Shown here piece after piece: positions 35,677 to 43,734 of a DNA stretch of 64,000 nucleotides (positions are counted from its first letter, which is position 1; every line of letters starts with the position of its first letter). The stretch spans positions 6,014,001 to 6,078,000 of the forward strand of contig NZ_CP113264.1 of assembly GCF_026642255.1 (NCBI RefSeq). The letters run 5' to 3'. This DNA is from Streptomonospora nanhaiensis (GTDB taxonomy: Bacteria; Actinomycetota; Actinomycetes; Streptosporangiales; Streptosporangiaceae). The notes beneath the pieces are model-generated. The model had not been told where the DNA came from, did not search any database, and worked only from the letters and a program-made list of their open reading frames with translations. Both the position numbers and the translations under genes were made by a program.

Positions 35677-36456
35677 CTACACGAACTTCTTCTGGGCGAG
35701 GAAGTCGGCGATCTTCACGCCGCCGTCACCCTCGTCCTTGACGATCGTGCCCGCGGCGCGCGGCGGCGCCGCGGCGAAGTCGACGGTCTCGGTGGTGGCG
35801 TTGGCCAGGCCGACCCGGCCGGTGTCGATGCCCGCGTCGGCCGCGGACTTCTTGTCGACCGGCTTCTTCTTCGCCTGCATGATGAGCTTGAAGGACGGGT
35901 AGCGGGGCTCGTTGATCTTCTCGACGACGGAGACGACCGCCGGGAGCTGAGCCTCGACCACGTCGTAGCCGTAGTCGGTCTGGCGCTGGATCCTGATGGC
36001 GCCGCCGTCGATGTCGACCTTGCCGGCGAGCGTGAGCTGCGGCAGGCCGAGGTACTCGGCGAGCGCGGCGCCCATGACGCCGGTGCGCGCGTCGGTGGAC
36101 TCGGAGCCGAGGACGACCAGGTCGAACTCGACGGTGCCCAGGGCCTGCGCGAGCGCGTAGGCGCTCTGGAGGGCGTCCGATCCGTGGAGCGCGTCGTCGT
36201 TGACGAAGACGGCCTTGTCCGCGCCCATCGAGAGGGCCTTGCGGATGGAGTCGGTGGCCTGGTCCGGTCCCATCGTCAGGACGGTGACCTCGCCGCCGTG
36301 CTTCTCCTTGAGGAGCAGGGCCTCCTCGATCGCGTACTCGTCGAGCTCGTTGATGACGCCGTCGGACGCTGCGCGGTCGAGCGTCCTGTCGTCGGGGTTG
36401 AGCTTCCGTTCGGTCGCCGTGTCCGGGACCTGCTTGACCAAAACGACAATATTCAT
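35677..36456 (-). CDS. etfB: Electron transfer flavoprotein subunit beta
   Basis: 259-aa ETF beta. The N-terminus MNIVVLVKQVPDT and the signature region LVVLGSESTDARTGVMG...LPQLTLAGKV are diagnostic; the YGYDVVEAQLPAVVSV block follows. ATG 36456 gives the canonical N-terminus, although GGGAGG is about 13 nt upstream; the frame is open to 36480. It heads the etfBA operon. The probable promoter is at 36552-36581. Confidence 0.95.
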   Translation of the reverse strand: MNIVVLVKQVPDTATERKLNPDDRTLDRAASDGVINELDEYAIEEALLLKEKHGGEVTVLTMGPDQATDSIRKALSMGADKAVFVNDDALHGSDALQSAYALAQALGTVEFDLVVLGSESTDARTGVMGAALAEYLGLPQLTLAGKVDIDGGAIRIQRQTDYGYDVVEAQLPAVVSVVEKINEPRYPSFKLIMQAKKKPVDKKSAADAGIDTGRVGLANATTETVDFAAAPPRAAGTIVKDEGDGGVKIADFLAQKKFV

Positions 36457-36551
36457 GGCCGGTGGCCGACCTCCCTGCACTCTGATCCGCCGTGTGGCGG
36501 GCGGACGCCGGTGCGCCCCGTTCTGCCAACAATGCCGAATGCCGTTCGGTC

Positions 36552-36581
36552 ATTCGACGGCGGGTCCGCCTTTCACGTCAA
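36552..36581 (-). promoter_or_regulatory. Probable etfB promoter
   Basis: On the minus strand, TTGACG (36581-36576), 18-nt spacer, TCGAAT (36557-36552). The start codon lies about 95 nt downstream. The -10 match is imperfect. Confidence 0.4.
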
Positions 36582-36830
36582 GGACGGTCCCGCGATGTGC
36601 CCGTACACCAGATGTTACTGGCTAGTAGCTTGAAGGCCAACCCTCGACCCCAAGTGTGACTTAGGAAACCCTAACCAACACCCTGCCACCGGATTCGGCG
36701 GCCCCGCCGAGCGCGGCCCCGGCCGGGGCCGGCCCGCGCGGCCGGGGTGCCGGCCTGCCCACCACCCTAGGTCGCGCACGGCGGTCCGGAACCGGTCGCA
36801 CCACCGGTGGAACCACCGGAGAACCGCGAG

Positions 36831-36857
36831 GGCCCCCTCCCGTGCCGGGAGGGGGCC
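36831..36857 (-). terminator. Terminator of Ser/Thr kinase gene
   Basis: Perfect 11-bp stem GGCCCCCTCCC/GGGAGGGGGCC with a 5-nt loop, 5 nt after the kinase stop. Confidence 0.75.
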
Positions 36858-36862
36858 GCTCG

Positions 36863-39205
36863 TCACGACGATCCGCCGTCGAACCAGTCGGACGGCCCGC
36901 CGAACGGCGCCCAGTCGGGGGTGGAGGACAACCCGATCGACAGGATCAGCATGGTCAGCAGGACGATGCCGACGATCACGCCGATGTAGAGGTACAGGCT
37001 CCGGAACCGCGCCCGCTCCACCAGCCACACCGCCTGGTGCCGCGCCTCGCGGCCGCTCGGCATGATGTAGCTGAGCAGGACCATCACGAAGATGGCGAAG
37101 GCGCCGGTGTAGTTGGCGCCCTGGCCCGGGGTCGCGTCCACGATCGTCGCGTAGACCATGCCGACCAGGATCCCGGCCAGCAGGTAGATCAGGCCGAACC
37201 CGGCTGTGCGGACCGCCATGCGCCCGAACGCCCAGGGGAAGCTGAGCGCCACCACCATGCTGTCGGAGTTGCGCGGCCCCCGGGTCTGGAGGCGGCGCGC
37301 GTGCTCCGCCTTGACCACGTCCAGCGCGCCCAGGCCCGCGATGATCACGACGCCCAGGAGGGCGCCGAACCAGGGGAACCACAGGGACACGCCGGCGAGG
37401 GCGACCATGACGGGGATGAGCACCAGCGGGTGCATCCGCCACGCCTCGGCCTCGTACTCCTCGTCGATGTAACCGTCGCCGTCGGCGTCGACGCCCTCCT
37501 CGTCACCGCGGAAGTAGTCCCCCACCCGGTCGTTGCTGCCCCGCTTGAAGCGGCTGAGCCAGCCGCCGCGCTCCTCGTAGTCGTCCTCGCCGAACTCCTG
37601 CGTGTTGCGGCTGTTGCGCCCCTCCTCGACCGGCGTGAGGATGTCCGCGAAATCGCCCTTGTGCAGGGGCGTGTTGAAGAACTGCGTGTGCGGCGCCTGG
37701 TACCCGTCCTCCGGATCGGCCGTCTGGGGGCGCCCCCGGCCGGGCTCCACGGGGTCCATCATCATCGTCCCCTGCGGGTCGTCCCGCGGGGGCTCGCCGG
37801 GACGGATGCGCCGGGTGCTCCCCGCGTCGTCCGGGTCGTCCCCCACGGGGCTGATCCGCATGGTGCCCTGCGGGTCGTCGAGGTCTTCGCGGCCGCCCGG
37901 GGTGATCCGGCCGGTCCCCCGGAGCCCGCCCAGGTCGTCGGTCGACTCCGGGTCGCTCCAGCCCCGCTGCGCGCCCGACAGGTCGTCCGTCGGGTCCTCG
38001 TCGGCGTCCCAGGACCGCTGGGCGCCCCGCGCGCCGGAGAGGTCGTCCGTGGCCTCCTCGTCGGAGCGCCACCCGCCCGCCTCGGCGGCGTGGGTGGAGC
38101 GGGGGGACCCGCCGGGACCGGACCACGCGCTGGAGGCGGGGTTCGCGCCGCCGGCGGTGTGCGCGGGCCCCCAGCCCTCGTCGCCGGCGCCGCGTCCCGC
38201 CAGGTATCCGGCGGCTCCGCCGAGCACGGCGCCGGCCGCGCCCGCGGCCGCGGCCCCGCCCGCTCCCCGTCCGCCGCCCGTGCCGGAGTCCTCCGGTCCC
38301 ACGCCCGTGGAGGGGTTGTGGACGGTGTGGCCGCCGGTGAGCCCGGTGGACCGGACCTCCTGGTCCTCGGTCCAGGGCAGGTCCAGGTTGAGGCGGCCCG
38401 CCTCGGCGACCAGCTCCGCGGCCGTGGGGCGGTTGCGCATGTCGCGGGAGACGGCGCGGTTGACCAGCGGGCGCAGCGCCTCGTGCATCCCGTCCATGTC
38501 GATCTCGCCGTTGAGGATGCGGAAGAAGATGACCTCGAAGGAGCCCGCGCCGTAGGGCGGGCGTCCCGTGGAGGCGAAGGCGACGGTGCCGCCCCAGGCG
38601 TGGATGTCCGTGGCCGGGCCGAGGTCGGTGCCCTCGATGACCTCCGGGGACAGGTAGCTGGGGGTGCCGACGAACGTGCCGGTCTGCGTCAGCTTGGCGC
38701 CGTCCACGGCGTGCGCGATGCCGAAGTCGATGACGATCGGCTCGCCGTTGGAGATGATCACGTTGCCCGGCTTGAGGTCGCGGTGGATCACCTCCACCGC
38801 GTGGATGTCCTGGATCGCCCGGGCGAGCCCGGTGATGAAGCGCGTGAGCGCGCGGCCCCGGAGCGGGCCGTGGTCGGTGACGGTCGCGTCCAACGTGGGC
38901 CCGGGGATGTACTCGGTGACCACCCACGGGAGCTCGGCCTGGGTGTCGGCGTCGATGACCTCTGCCACGTTGGGGCTCTGCACCCGCCGCATGGTCTCGA
39001 CCTCGCGGGCCAGCCGGGCCCGTGCGATGTGGTCGCCCGCGACCTCCGGCTTGAGGACCTTCAGCGCGACGAACTGGTCGGTCCGGGGATCCTCGGCCTG
39101 GTACACCACGCCCATTCCGCCCTGCCCGATACGGCGGCGGATCACGTAGTGGCCGATGCGCTCCGGCAGCTCCTCACCCGTGGGGAAACCTGCCGACATT
39201 GCCAT
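36863..39205 (-). CDS. Membrane Ser/Thr protein kinase with repeat linker
   Basis: 780-aa Hanks-type kinase. The kinase domain spans about residues 17-275 (GQGGMGVVYQ loop, Lys49, HRDLKPGN, DFG at 160-162, APE-like SPE). A disordered linker (275-590) follows: a Gly/Ala-rich tract at 308-340, three TDDLSG/TDDLGG repeats at 386-426 and four T-x-R-I-type repeats beginning at Thr431, 448, 464 and 480. DADGDGYID at 573-581 resembles a calcium loop. About five membrane helices occupy 590-765, with no PASTA domain. ATG 39205 has GAGGGG 11 nt upstream. The protein is likely a multi-pass envelope sensor; ligand unknown. Confidence 0.88.
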   Translation of the reverse strand: MAMSAGFPTGEELPERIGHYVIRRRIGQGGMGVVYQAEDPRTDQFVALKVLKPEVAGDHIARARLAREVETMRRVQSPNVAEVIDADTQAELPWVVTEYIPGPTLDATVTDHGPLRGRALTRFITGLARAIQDIHAVEVIHRDLKPGNVIISNGEPIVIDFGIAHAVDGAKLTQTGTFVGTPSYLSPEVIEGTDLGPATDIHAWGGTVAFASTGRPPYGAGSFEVIFFRILNGEIDMDGMHEALRPLVNRAVSRDMRNRPTAAELVAEAGRLNLDLPWTEDQEVRSTGLTGGHTVHNPSTGVGPEDSGTGGGRGAGGAAAAGAAGAVLGGAAGYLAGRGAGDEGWGPAHTAGGANPASSAWSGPGGSPRSTHAAEAGGWRSDEEATDDLSGARGAQRSWDADEDPTDDLSGAQRGWSDPESTDDLGGLRGTGRITPGGREDLDDPQGTMRISPVGDDPDDAGSTRRIRPGEPPRDDPQGTMMMDPVEPGRGRPQTADPEDGYQAPHTQFFNTPLHKGDFADILTPVEEGRNSRNTQEFGEDDYEERGGWLSRFKRGSNDRVGDYFRGDEEGVDADGDGYIDEEYEAEAWRMHPLVLIPVMVALAGVSLWFPWFGALLGVVIIAGLGALDVVKAEHARRLQTRGPRNSDSMVVALSFPWAFGRMAVRTAGFGLIYLLAGILVGMVYATIVDATPGQGANYTGAFAIFVMVLLSYIMPSGREARHQAVWLVERARFRSLYLYIGVIVGIVLLTMLILSIGLSSTPDWAPFGGPSDWFDGGSS

Positions 39206-39581
39206 CGAGAACTCATCCCCTCAAAAGACCGCATACCACCACGTCCAGCTTATCGGCCGGGGGATGGGTCAACATTGGCTTGTGTGGTCCGTCTCGGACC
39301 TGTGTGGTCTGTTCGGGACCGCCGGAGGGTCATGGGGGGCCGACGGCCCGTCCGCCCTCGGACGACCACCACCGAGTATGACGGAAAACTGGCGTGGGCG
39401 GTTCCGCCCCGCTCGTCTCGACTGGCCGGATCCGGACGACCGGAGCAGGTCCTGTATCGCTACTTAACCTGACAAATGACTAAAACCATGCCAAAAAACA
39501 ACAAAGCTTTGGGGAAGGGAGGGGCGGGCGCACCGGCCCGAGCGGCCGGGACCCCCGCCCCGAACTGCGCGGAGGCCCGTG
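39206..39581. other. Intergenic region upstream of kinase
   Basis: A 376-bp spacer between the leftward kinase start and the enoyl-CoA hydratase stop. It contains the tandem dyads at 39281-39320 and an AT-rich stretch at 39462-39515. No gene or clear terminator is seen. Confidence 0.45.
39281..39320. promoter_or_regulatory. Tandem 20-bp operator-like repeats
   Basis: Two adjacent 20-bp direct repeats (39281-39300 and 39301-39320) match at 16 of 20 positions. Each starts TGTGTGGTC and ends GGGACC or CGGACC. The first contains a perfect dyad GGTCCG-TCT-CGGACC. They lie about 80 bp upstream of the kinase start. Confidence 0.45.
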
Positions 39582-40388
<807 letters not shown>

Positions 40389-40424
40389 TTCGACGTCACT
40401 GTCCGGGCCACCTAATCACCCGGG

Positions 40425-41213
40425 TCAGGAGAACAGCAGCACCAGGGTGCCGAGCCGCGCGGACAGCGCGTACGCCCCCGCCAGCAGCAGGGCCGCACCC
40501 GCGAGCAGGAGCGTGTCCCCGACCCGCCAGCGGCTCTCCCTGGCCCATGTGCGGGGCCCGGTGCCGAACGCCCTGGCGTCCATCGCCGTCGCCAGCAGGG
40601 TCCCCGTCCGGATCGACCGCACCAGCAGCGCGAACAGCCTGCCGAAGAACAGCGTGACCATCCGCACCGGGTTGCGCCCGGCCTCCAGTCCGCGGGCCCG
40701 CCTCGCCAGGGTCACGGTCCGCCACTGGTCGGCCAGCAGGGGGATGAGCCGCAGCGCCGCCAGCACGCCCATGGCGGGGCGCTCGGGCACCCTCAACCTC
40801 TGCACGAGCCCGTCGGCCATCTCCGTCGGATCGCTGCTGACGGCCGCGAGGAGGCCGGGGAGGGCGATGGCGAGCAGGCGCACCGCGGCGCCCAGCGCCC
40901 CCTCCGCGCCGTGCTCGCCGTACAGGTAGTTGACCAGCCCGCTGGAGAGCCCCATGAGCAGGAAGGGGCCGCCGAGGACGAGCAGGGTGTGCCGGTCGAT
41001 CCCGCTGAAGGGCAGGACCAGCAGAACGCCGGCCAGCACCACCCCACCGGTGACCGCGTCCACGGCGGGGACCAGTCCGAGCCCCAGCAGCAGCGCGGCC
41101 AGCAGCTTGGCCGCCGGGTTGAGCCGGGCGAGCCAGTGGCGCGCTCCCCCGGCGCCCGGCGCGTCCGGGGCGGGGACGCCGCCCCTGCGGCCCCGGTCCT
41201 CCGAGACGCTCAC
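40425..41213 (-). CDS. ykoC: ECF transporter transmembrane component YkoC
   Basis: 262-aa EcfT-type protein, the coupling subunit of an energy-coupling-factor importer. It has about five to six helices and the two Ala-Arg-Gly-type signatures, ARRARGLE and AMDARAFG, that contact the ATPases. GTG 41213 overlaps the ATPase stop by GTGA. With YkoD and YkoE it forms a hydroxymethylpyrimidine/thiamine precursor importer; the assignment rests on the TPP riboswitch and gene order. Confidence 0.88.
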   Translation of the reverse strand: MSVSEDRGRRGGVPAPDAPGAGGARHWLARLNPAAKLLAALLLGLGLVPAVDAVTGGVVLAGVLLVLPFSGIDRHTLLVLGGPFLLMGLSSGLVNYLYGEHGAEGALGAAVRLLAIALPGLLAAVSSDPTEMADGLVQRLRVPERPAMGVLAALRLIPLLADQWRTVTLARRARGLEAGRNPVRMVTLFFGRLFALLVRSIRTGTLLATAMDARAFGTGPRTWARESRWRVGDTLLLAGAALLLAGAYALSARLGTLVLLFS

Positions 41214-42808
41214 AGCTCCGCCTTTCCCGCCGTGCCCGGGACCGCGCGGCCCCCCGCCACACGCACCCGCACGTCCGCGAAGTGCCGCAGGAGAAGTTCG
41301 TCGTGGGTCGCCACGACGACGGCGCACCCCTCGGCCCTCAGCCCGCCCAGCAGCTCGACCAGCTCCGTCCACGTCCGGGTGTCCTGGCCGAAGGTCGGCT
41401 CGTCCAGGACGAGGACTCCGGGCGCGTGCGAGGGGCCGGAGCTGAGCGCCGTGGCCACCGACAGCCGCCGCTTCTCGCCGCCCGAGAGCGTGTAGGGGTG
41501 GGCGTCGGCCAGGCCGGTCAGGCGCAGCCGCTCCAGCAGCTCGTCCACCCGCCGCTCGGTCCCGGCCCCGTCCGCCCCGGCCCGCCGCGGGGCGAACCGC
41601 AGCTCGTCCCGCACGGTGCCGGTGACGAACTGGTCCTCCGCGTGCTGGAACACGGTGCCCACGTGGCGGGACAGGAGCCGGGCGGGCCATCGCGCCAGCG
41701 GCCGCCGGTCGGCCTCCGCCAGGGGGCCGCGCGGCAGGACCGCGCCCCTGTGGGGTCGGGAGAGCCCCGCCAGCAGGGTCAGCAGCGTGGACTTGCCCGC
41801 ACCGTTGGGGCCGGTCAGGGCGGTCGCCGTACCGGCCGCGACGGAGAGGTCCACCCCCTCCAGCACGGTCCTCCGGGGCGGGGCGCCCGCCCCCAGCTGG
41901 AAGGGGGTGCGCGCGGCGACGCCCACCGCCTCGACGCGGGGGCCGCCGCCCGGCGCGGGGGCCGGGCCGGGGGAGGGCTCGTCACCGGGGACCCACACTC
42001 CCTGCTCCGCGAGGGAGCGCCCGTGCGCGGCGAACACGGCCGCCGGATCGCCGTCGGCGACCACCCCGCCGCCCGGCTCGACGACCACGACCCTGTCCAC
42101 CAGCCCGACCACGTCGGCGACCCGGTGCTCGACCAGGAGCAGGGTCGCCTCGGTCTCGGCGAGCAGGCGTTCCAGGACACCGCGCACCAGTGCGGCCCCG
42201 GCTGGGTCGAGGTTGGCGGTGGGCTCGTCCAGGAGGAGCAGGCGCGGGCGCATGGCGAGCGCGCCGGCGATGACCAGGCGCTGCTTCTCACCGCCCGACA
42301 GCGCGCCGGTGGGGTGGCGCCGCCCGTACGGGAAGCCGACCGCGTCGAGCGCGTCGTCCACCCTCGGCCAGATCAGGGCGGGGTCCACCCCCAGGTTCTC
42401 CGGTCCGAAGGCGACGTCGTCGCCCGCGCGGGCCATCACCAGCTGCGTCTCCGGGTCCTGGCCGACCAGGCCGACGCCTCCGCGGCCCCGGTCGGCGGGG
42501 AGGCCGTCGACCAGCAGCGTCCCCTCCTGGTCGCCGTTGAGGGCGCCGTCGGGGCCGGTGAGTCCGGCGAGGGAGTGCAGCAGGGTGGACTTGCCCGCCC
42601 CGGAGGCGCCGAGCAGCAGCACGCGCTCACCGGGCTCGACCGTGAGGTCCACCCCGCGCAGGGCGTACGACTCGCGGCCCGCGTGGCGCCACCCCCAGCC
42701 GGACAGCTCGACGCGTGCGCCGCCCCCTCCGGGAGGCCGGAGGGGGGACGGTGCCGCGGGGTGCTCCGCGGTCGCCCCCGAGGGGCCGCGGCGGTCGTGG
42801 TCGGCCAC
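41210..42808 (-). CDS. ykoD: ECF transporter duplicated ATPase YkoD
   Basis: 532-aa fusion of two ABC ATPase domains. Domain 1 has GASGAGKS, LSGGEK and LLLLDEPTANLDP. Domain 2 has GPNGAGKS, LSGGEK and VLDEPTFGQD. Both keep catalytic residues, so it powers the importer by itself. A Pro/Gly-rich linker joins the domains near residue 275. GTG 42808 follows AGGGG; the start is 3 nt from the YkoE stop. Cytoplasmic, membrane associated. Confidence 0.93.
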   Translation of the reverse strand: MADHDRRGPSGATAEHPAAPSPLRPPGGGGARVELSGWGWRHAGRESYALRGVDLTVEPGERVLLLGASGAGKSTLLHSLAGLTGPDGALNGDQEGTLLVDGLPADRGRGGVGLVGQDPETQLVMARAGDDVAFGPENLGVDPALIWPRVDDALDAVGFPYGRRHPTGALSGGEKQRLVIAGALAMRPRLLLLDEPTANLDPAGAALVRGVLERLLAETEATLLLVEHRVADVVGLVDRVVVVEPGGGVVADGDPAAVFAAHGRSLAEQGVWVPGDEPSPGPAPAPGGGPRVEAVGVAARTPFQLGAGAPPRRTVLEGVDLSVAAGTATALTGPNGAGKSTLLTLLAGLSRPHRGAVLPRGPLAEADRRPLARWPARLLSRHVGTVFQHAEDQFVTGTVRDELRFAPRRAGADGAGTERRVDELLERLRLTGLADAHPYTLSGGEKRRLSVATALSSGPSHAPGVLVLDEPTFGQDTRTWTELVELLGGLRAEGCAVVVATHDELLLRHFADVRVRVAGGRAVPGTAGKAEL

Positions 42809-42811
42809 GGG

Positions 42812-43423
42812 TCAGCCCCTGGCCGACGGGAAGGGGGCCAGCGCGCCCGACCTGGCGAGCGCGGTGGTGAGGAGGCGGGCGCCGACGCCCGCGATGACCG
42901 CCGAGCTGATCACGACGATGACGCCGTAGACGAGCTGGAAGTGCAGGGGCCAGGTCACGTTGTAGACGAGGTTGTCGCGGACGGCCGGGGAGAGGCCGGC
43001 GGCGGCCGCCGCGAGCACGGCCGCGCCCATGCCCCAGCGCCGGTAGCCGAAGGCGAGGAAGACCAGCTCGGGGAGGAGGCCCTGGAGCGTCCCGTCGATG
43101 ATCACCATGACCCCCCACTGCGTCCCCAGCACCGCCGACACCAGGGAGGCCGCGATCGAGGTGAGCAGTGCCGCGCCGGGCTTGCGGACGACCAGTCCGC
43201 CGAGGACGCCGGAGATCAGCCACATTCCGTAGACCGCCGCCTGCGCGGGGGGAAAGCCCACGAAGAGCGGGGTCGTGACCGACCAGACGATGTTCCAGAG
43301 CCAGAAGACGACGCCGACGGCGACGCCGATCACGGCCGCAACGACGATGTCGACGGTGCGCCAGCCGCGCAGCCGTCCGAGGACGTCGCGCCAGAATCCG
43401 GTACGCCCGGTCTCGGTGCTCAT
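42812..43423 (-). CDS. ykoE: ECF transporter substrate-binding component YkoE
   Basis: 203-aa hydrophobic S component with about six helices. WRTVDIVVAAVIGVAVGVVFWLWN at the N-terminus and WGVMVIIDGTLQGLLPELVF in the middle match the YkoE family, which recognises hydroxymethylpyrimidine or thiamine precursors. ATG 43423 follows AAGGGA by about 9 nt; the frame open to 43525 runs into the leader. First gene of ykoEDC, 128 nt downstream of the TPP riboswitch aptamer. Confidence 0.88.
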   Translation of the reverse strand: MSTETGRTGFWRDVLGRLRGWRTVDIVVAAVIGVAVGVVFWLWNIVWSVTTPLFVGFPPAQAAVYGMWLISGVLGGLVVRKPGAALLTSIAASLVSAVLGTQWGVMVIIDGTLQGLLPELVFLAFGYRRWGMGAAVLAAAAAGLSPAVRDNLVYNVTWPLHFQLVYGVIVVISSAVIAGVGARLLTTALARSGALAPFPSARG

Positions 43424-43550
43424 CAGGTGGTGTCCCTTCGTCGGGGTGGACGAGGGCCCATGTGGCCAAGAGCGACGCCGGAGGACGTGCCGCGCGCCGG
43501 GTCCGTCCCGGGTGCGCGGGAGCACGCCGCCGGAGACGGGTTCCTACGAC

Positions 43551-43632
43551 TTCCTTCGCTGGCATGACCCAGATCAGGTGTGTAAGGGTCTGCGGCCGGG
43601 TGCCGCACTCTCAGCGCTCACGCGCTCCCCTG
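43551..43632 (-). promoter_or_regulatory. TPP (thi-box) riboswitch
   Basis: Read on the minus strand, the conserved elements appear in order: AGGGGAGC, GCTGAGAGTGCGG (pyrimidine-sensing CUGAGA), GACCCTTACACACCTGATCTGG and GTCATGCCAGCGAAGGAA. This is a complete thiamine-pyrophosphate aptamer. It precedes ykoE and should shut the importer down when TPP is plentiful, probably by blocking ribosome binding as is usual in actinobacteria (family knowledge). Confidence 0.95.
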
Positions 43633-43645
43633 TCGGTTTCCCTCC

Positions 43646-43651
43646 ATTATG
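43646..43651 (-). promoter_or_regulatory. Possible -10 of ykoEDC leader
   Basis: CATAAT on the minus strand, 14 nt before the riboswitch 5' end, so a transcript starting a few bases later would include the whole aptamer. No good -35 at normal spacing; the nearby TTGACG is too close. Confidence 0.35.
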
Positions 43652-43660
43652 CGTCAACAA

Positions 43661-43696
43661 CGGGGGCCGCGGGGTGTTCCCTCCCCACGGCCCCCG
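43661..43696 (-). terminator. Terminator after penicillin-binding protein gene
   Basis: Near-perfect 14-bp stem (43661-43674 with 43683-43696, one mismatch) and 8-nt loop, 39 nt downstream of the PBP stop and just before the ykoEDC promoter. On the minus strand it is followed by GTTGTTG, a weak T-rich tail. Confidence 0.65.
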
Positions 43697-43734
43697 TTCC
43701 CGCCCCGTCCGACCGCGCCCGCCGGCGGGCGCGG

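Larger units (their letters stand above)
36457..36862. other. Intergenic region between kinase 3' end and etfB
   Basis: A 406-bp spacer. It holds the etfB promoter, a perfect 16-bp GC palindrome GGCCCCGGCCGGGGCC (36715-36730) and the kinase terminator (36831-36857). The part at about 36600-36690 is relatively AT-rich. No gene is visible. Confidence 0.5.

Noticed and set aside
39462..39515. AT-rich patch as possible transferred DNA or origin
   Set aside because: Only about 50 bp, with no flanking repeats, integrase or DnaA-box-like 9-mers.
43646..43662. TTGACG next to CATAAT as a -35/-10 pair for ykoEDC
   Set aside because: The two hexamers are almost adjacent. Using TTGACG as -35 would start the RNA inside the riboswitch.
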